From: Pseudomonas sp. ICMP22404
GTDB lineage: Bacteria; Pseudomonadota; Gammaproteobacteria; Pseudomonadales; Pseudomonadaceae
Direction: 5' to 3'
Length of the DNA stretch: 64,000 nucleotides
NCBI RefSeq assembly: GCF_006227205.1
Contig: NZ_VCNG01000015.1
Coordinates: 1-64,000, forward strand
Positions 61,454-64,000 of this stretch are shown here, in pieces; positions within the stretch are counted from its first letter, which is position 1, and each line of letters begins with the position of its first letter. The notes under the pieces were generated by a model. The model was not told where the DNA came from. It worked only from the letters and a program-made list of their open reading frames with translations, and searched no databases. The translations under genes were made by a program, and so were the position numbers.

Positions 61454-62413
61454 ATGTTGATCGGACACCGCTTCGAACGCACCGCCCAGGATGACCTGCA
61501 TATCCACTCGCACAATAAGGTGCAGAGTACCGCCGTGTTGCTGGTAGGCGCGCTTGCCTTCCTCTTGCCGATGGCGTTCGCCGTGTTCGCGGTCGCTGAG
61601 GGACTTTCGCCATCGGTTGGCCTGGATCCGCTGTCCTCGTTGCTCATCGTTCTCGGGCTGCTGCTGATTCCGTCCCTTGGCCTGATGCTGATGGTTTACA
61701 CCGGCATCCGCGAGAGCTTGGTGTTGTCGCGCGTCGACGGTGAAGGCAAGCGCCTGACCCGAAACTTTTTTGGACGTCGCGAGCGTGTGCAGTTGGTATT
61801 CAGAATCGACGCCGTCAAATACCTTGAACTTCGTCGTCTTCCGCAGGCTGAGCAAGCCCGAACCCAGCTGTGGCTGGTGATGCGCGATGGCAGTGAGCAT
61901 CGCCTGACCACCGATAACGTTCCGGTAGTGCCGGGGAGTCAACGCACCGACGTGTGGCTGCGTGAGCTGGCCGGCTATCTGAACGTGGCGGTGCCTACCG
62001 AGGTCGTCGGTGCTTCGGCGGTGGCTGCGAAAGTACCCTACAGGCCGGTTCCAGCGCCTACCAGCGGCAAGGCGGTGAGGGAAGCCAGAAGGCGCAGAGG
62101 GAAGGGGGCCGCGGCTGCGTCCGAATCGAGCGAGGAGCTCGGTATGCCTGCCCGCGCCTTGCTCATGCTGTTGGGTACTTTCCTGGCGGTGCTGGAGCTG
62201 ATTAACCTGGTCGCATGGGTGCCGTCTGTGTTTACCGGACGGTTGCATGCCAGCGGTTTTCGGACGGGCTCGACGATTTTCTATTGGGCCGAGAAACCGC
62301 TGACCTTTTCCTTCAACTTGCTGATGGGGGGCGCGGAGGTGTTGATCGTTGGAGCCATCGCCTGGGGGTGCCTGCGCGTGGCGTTTCGGGGGCGGATGGG
62401 TTCCAATTCCTGA
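61454..62413 (+). CDS. Uncharacterised membrane protein
   Basis: A 319-aa protein. There are two N-terminal spans (about 25-47 and 60-85), a soluble middle domain (ESLVLSRVDGEGKRLTRNFFGRRERVQL, a PH-like arrangement), a basic Pro/Ala linker (about 200-220), and two C-terminal spans. A perfect AAGGAG precedes the ATG. I do not recognise the family. Confidence 0.78.
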   Translation: MLIGHRFERTAQDDLHIHSHNKVQSTAVLLVGALAFLLPMAFAVFAVAEGLSPSVGLDPLSSLLIVLGLLLIPSLGLMLMVYTGIRESLVLSRVDGEGKRLTRNFFGRRERVQLVFRIDAVKYLELRRLPQAEQARTQLWLVMRDGSEHRLTTDNVPVVPGSQRTDVWLRELAGYLNVAVPTEVVGASAVAAKVPYRPVPAPTSGKAVREARRRRGKGAAAASESSEELGMPARALLMLLGTFLAVLELINLVAWVPSVFTGRLHASGFRTGSTIFYWAEKPLTFSFNLLMGGAEVLIVGAIAWGCLRVAFRGRMGSNS

Positions 62414-62421
62414 GTGCAGTT

Positions 62422-62480
62422 CTGACGCCTCGATGGGGGCCGCTTCGCAGCCCAGCGGGGATGAATCCCCTCGCCACATA
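62422..62480. repeat. Second-family palindromic repeat
   Basis: GGGGGCCGCTTCGCAGCCCAG followed by GCGGGGATGAATCCCCTCGC. This is the fluorescent-pseudomonad CGAGGGGAT-type palindrome. Its ATG is repeat sequence, so it was not used as a start for the next gene. Confidence 0.65.
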
Positions 62481-62499
62481 CAAGGATATTGCCAGCGCC

Positions 62500-63180
62500 A
62501 TGACCAACCGCAATCAACTCCACCTGGATGGCTACGTCCTGCTGCATCGTGCGATCCCAACCGAGTGGCTCGCAGAGCTGCGTAGCCTATTCGATGCGGG
62601 CGTAATACCGTCTGATCAATGGCCAACCCCCCGTGGCTGGGATTGGCGTCATTCGCTGCTGGACTGCAATCCAACGATCCAGGCGGTGTGTCGTCTGCCA
62701 CCGTTGCTGGCGGCAGTGGGCGAGTTGATCGGCGAGCGTTTTTTTCTCGCGCAGGTGGAAGGACGCGAGCCCCTGGCAGGTGGCGGTCATCAGCAGTTGC
62801 ACCGCGACCTGTCGGCCCAACGGCCAGGGGATACGGCAGTTGCCCTGGCTTTTTTCGACGATTACGGTCCCGAGAACGGCGCGACGCGTATCGTGCCTGG
62901 CAGCCATCGCCCGACGCCGGGAACGCCGTCTTTCGACTTCGCTGACGAGTCCCGCTCCGTGCAGCTTTCAGGGGGGGGCGGCGACATCCTGGTGTTTGAT
63001 GCCGAGCTGGTTCACGCGGCCAGTCTGAACGTGAGTGGGGCTCGTCGTCGTTCGATCTTGGTGGGCTATTTTTCGGAACAGCTTTATGCGTCGCACCTGG
63101 AAACGGCGCACTTACGGAATATCCGGATGGACACGAGCGAGCGGTTCGAGCCTGCCGATTTTGTCTTTGGTTCGGTATAG
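62500..63180 (+). CDS. Phytanoyl-CoA-dioxygenase-family protein
   Basis: A 226-aa Fe(II)/2-oxoglutarate dioxygenase-like protein. The iron facial triad is visible as His101-x-Asp103 (QQLHRDLS) and His172 (AELVHAASL). Arg182-184 (ARRRS) can bind 2-oxoglutarate. GATRIVPGSHRP is a family motif. It probably hydroxylates a small organic substrate. The start at 62500 has only a distant AAGGA; the ATG at 62461 lies in a repeat. Confidence 0.85.
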   Translation: MTNRNQLHLDGYVLLHRAIPTEWLAELRSLFDAGVIPSDQWPTPRGWDWRHSLLDCNPTIQAVCRLPPLLAAVGELIGERFFLAQVEGREPLAGGGHQQLHRDLSAQRPGDTAVALAFFDDYGPENGATRIVPGSHRPTPGTPSFDFADESRSVQLSGGGGDILVFDAELVHAASLNVSGARRRSILVGYFSEQLYASHLETAHLRNIRMDTSERFEPADFVFGSV

Positions 63181-63196
63181 CCGATGCAGCTTTCAG

Positions 63197-63754
63197 TTAC
63201 CGTCTCTGAGTAGTACGCCCCAGCCACTGCTCACGGTCCAATGCCCATACCTCTTTGTCCAATTCCCCGCTGACAAATCGCCCCCGTTCAGTCCTGAGTA
63301 ATCGCATCCCCTCACGTTCCGAAATGCGCCGAGAGGCCTGGTTACCAACGGCCTTGGGCACCACCATTACCGGGCGATCAAGCGTCACGAACCAATACTC
63401 GTTGATCACCTCGCACGCCTCGCTCATGTAGCCGAACCCTTGCCATTGCGGTGACAACCAGAAGCCGCGGTGGTTGTCTGGTTGGTCAAAGAGGGAAATG
63501 CTGCCGATGATCTGGGTCGGGTCTGACGCCAGGCGGATCATCCAGTGCCACTCTTTGCCACGCTCGATGGCGGGCAGGGCGTGGTCGCGCACGTAGGCCA
63601 GCGCGCCGTCGGCGGGGTAGGGCCAAGACACTCGGCTATCGAGGTAGCGGACCACTTCCCATTGGGGGAACAGCGCCTGGATGGCGGGGGCGTCGGTCAG
63701 TTGCAGTGGAGTGAGGATCAGGCGTTGGGTTTGGAAGGTCGGGAAGCTGGGCAT
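63197..63754 (-). CDS. RimJ/RimL-type GNAT acetyltransferase
   Basis: A 185-aa N-acetyltransferase: TQRLILTPLQLTDAPAI at the start, HWMIRLASDPTQIIGSISLFD, then GFWLSPQWQGFGYMSEA as the acetyl-CoA segment and NQASRRISEREGM near the end. The substrate is unknown. It converges on the dioxygenase gene with 16 bp between stops. Confidence 0.88.
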   Translation of the reverse strand: MPSFPTFQTQRLILTPLQLTDAPAIQALFPQWEVVRYLDSRVSWPYPADGALAYVRDHALPAIERGKEWHWMIRLASDPTQIIGSISLFDQPDNHRGFWLSPQWQGFGYMSEACEVINEYWFVTLDRPVMVVPKAVGNQASRRISEREGMRLLRTERGRFVSGELDKEVWALDREQWLGRTTQRR

Positions 63755-63839
63755 GGCGGTCGGTCCTTGAGCGCGGATGGATGAAGGTAATTGGATTCCG
63801 GTATCGATGTCGACTGGGATGGGAGTGAAAACGGTAGGT

Positions 63840-64000
63840 CTGTTGGCATCGGTGCTGGATGTGCTGCCGTCTTCGCGAGCAAGCCCGCTCCCACATTGGA
63901 TTGTGGCCTGCTACATGACCTGAGTTCGTCCCCGGATCCCCTGTGGGAGCGAGCCTGCTCGCGATAGCGGTGGGCCTGCTGGCATCGGTGCTGGATGTGC
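63840..64000. repeat. Tandem REPIN array running off the window
   Basis: The text TGGCATCGGTGCTGGATGTGC occurs at 63844-63864 and again at 63980-64000, a 136-bp period. Between them are REP cores at 63869-63896 (inverse, GCAAGCCCGCTCCC variant) and 63940-63970 (direct). The array continues past the window end. Confidence 0.85.

Noticed and set aside
63636..63896. Minus-strand frame upstream of the GNAT gene
   Set aside because: Runs into REP sequence and lacks motifs.

Overview
The window reads as a chromosomal segment of a fluorescent-group Pseudomonas. The evidence is GC-rich coding sequence with short AGGAG-type ribosome sites, about 18 clusters of the REP palindrome typical of the P. fluorescens complex (core GCGAGCAGGCTCGCTCCCACA and its complement), and recognisable pseudomonad families throughout. 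No tRNA, rRNA, phage, CRISPR array or intact transposase gene was seen.

Layout. 1-447: tandem REP array. 0.5-6.5 kb: RidA protein, NmrA-like oxidoreductase, a divergent SRAP-domain protein, a LysR/aldo-keto reductase divergent pair and a KefF-KefC K+/H+ antiport system. 7-13.3 kb: two-component system, MlaA lipoprotein, VOC protein, a RidA/LysR divergent pair and a GFA protein. 13.3-17.5 kb: a D-serine-dehydratase-like PLP enzyme, RidA and aldehyde dehydrogenase, divergent from a LysR gene across a nearly perfect 23-bp dyad. 17.9-32.2 kb: a large plus-strand catabolic block with a HAD hydrolase, a PuuB-like oxidase, a Dpp-like ABC importer, an HcnABC/opine-oxidase-like three-part dehydrogenase, an ArgE-like deacylase, an SSADH-like aldehyde dehydrogenase and a tartrate-dehydrogenase-like enzyme, closed by a clear terminator. 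32.4-41.5 kb: cupin, GNAT, GhrA, class-III aminotransferase, HAD protein, Lrp/AsnC regulator, alpha/beta hydrolase, periplasmic binding protein and small hypotheticals, including a 54-aa DUF2986 gene. 41.7-46.3 kb: an AraC/MFS pair, a TetR/MDR pair with a perfect palindromic operator, and a DUF1543 gene.

The most interesting part is 46.3-54.4 kb. A short LOV blue-light receptor (Cys53 in a QDCRFLQ motif) lies divergent to a LitR/CarH-like MerR regulator. Next to them are two convergent operons. The minus-strand operon carries NTF2-like, SDR, FAD amine-oxidase-like, DUF1365, Cfa-like methyltransferase and DUF2878 genes. The plus-strand operon carries chalcone-isomerase-like, DUF3833 and DUF6482-like genes. 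Three copies of TGTACA-N12-TGTACA sit immediately upstream of the two operons, one before the plus-strand operon and two before the minus-strand operon. This is the motif I recall for the P. putida PplR light regulators. The inferred logic is a self-contained blue-light-derepressed membrane-lipid modification regulon.

54.4-64 kb: two small lipoproteins, an A/T-richer patch of small accessory genes (GFA, zinc ribbon, DUF6678-like), a NUDIX protein, a secreted delta-60/RTX protein with two duplicated C-terminal modules and a type-I-secretion-like tail, a 206-bp element with 32-bp inverted ends, a membrane protein with a GGA-rich leader, a phytanoyl-CoA-dioxygenase-like protein, a GNAT protein and a second tandem REP array that runs off the window.
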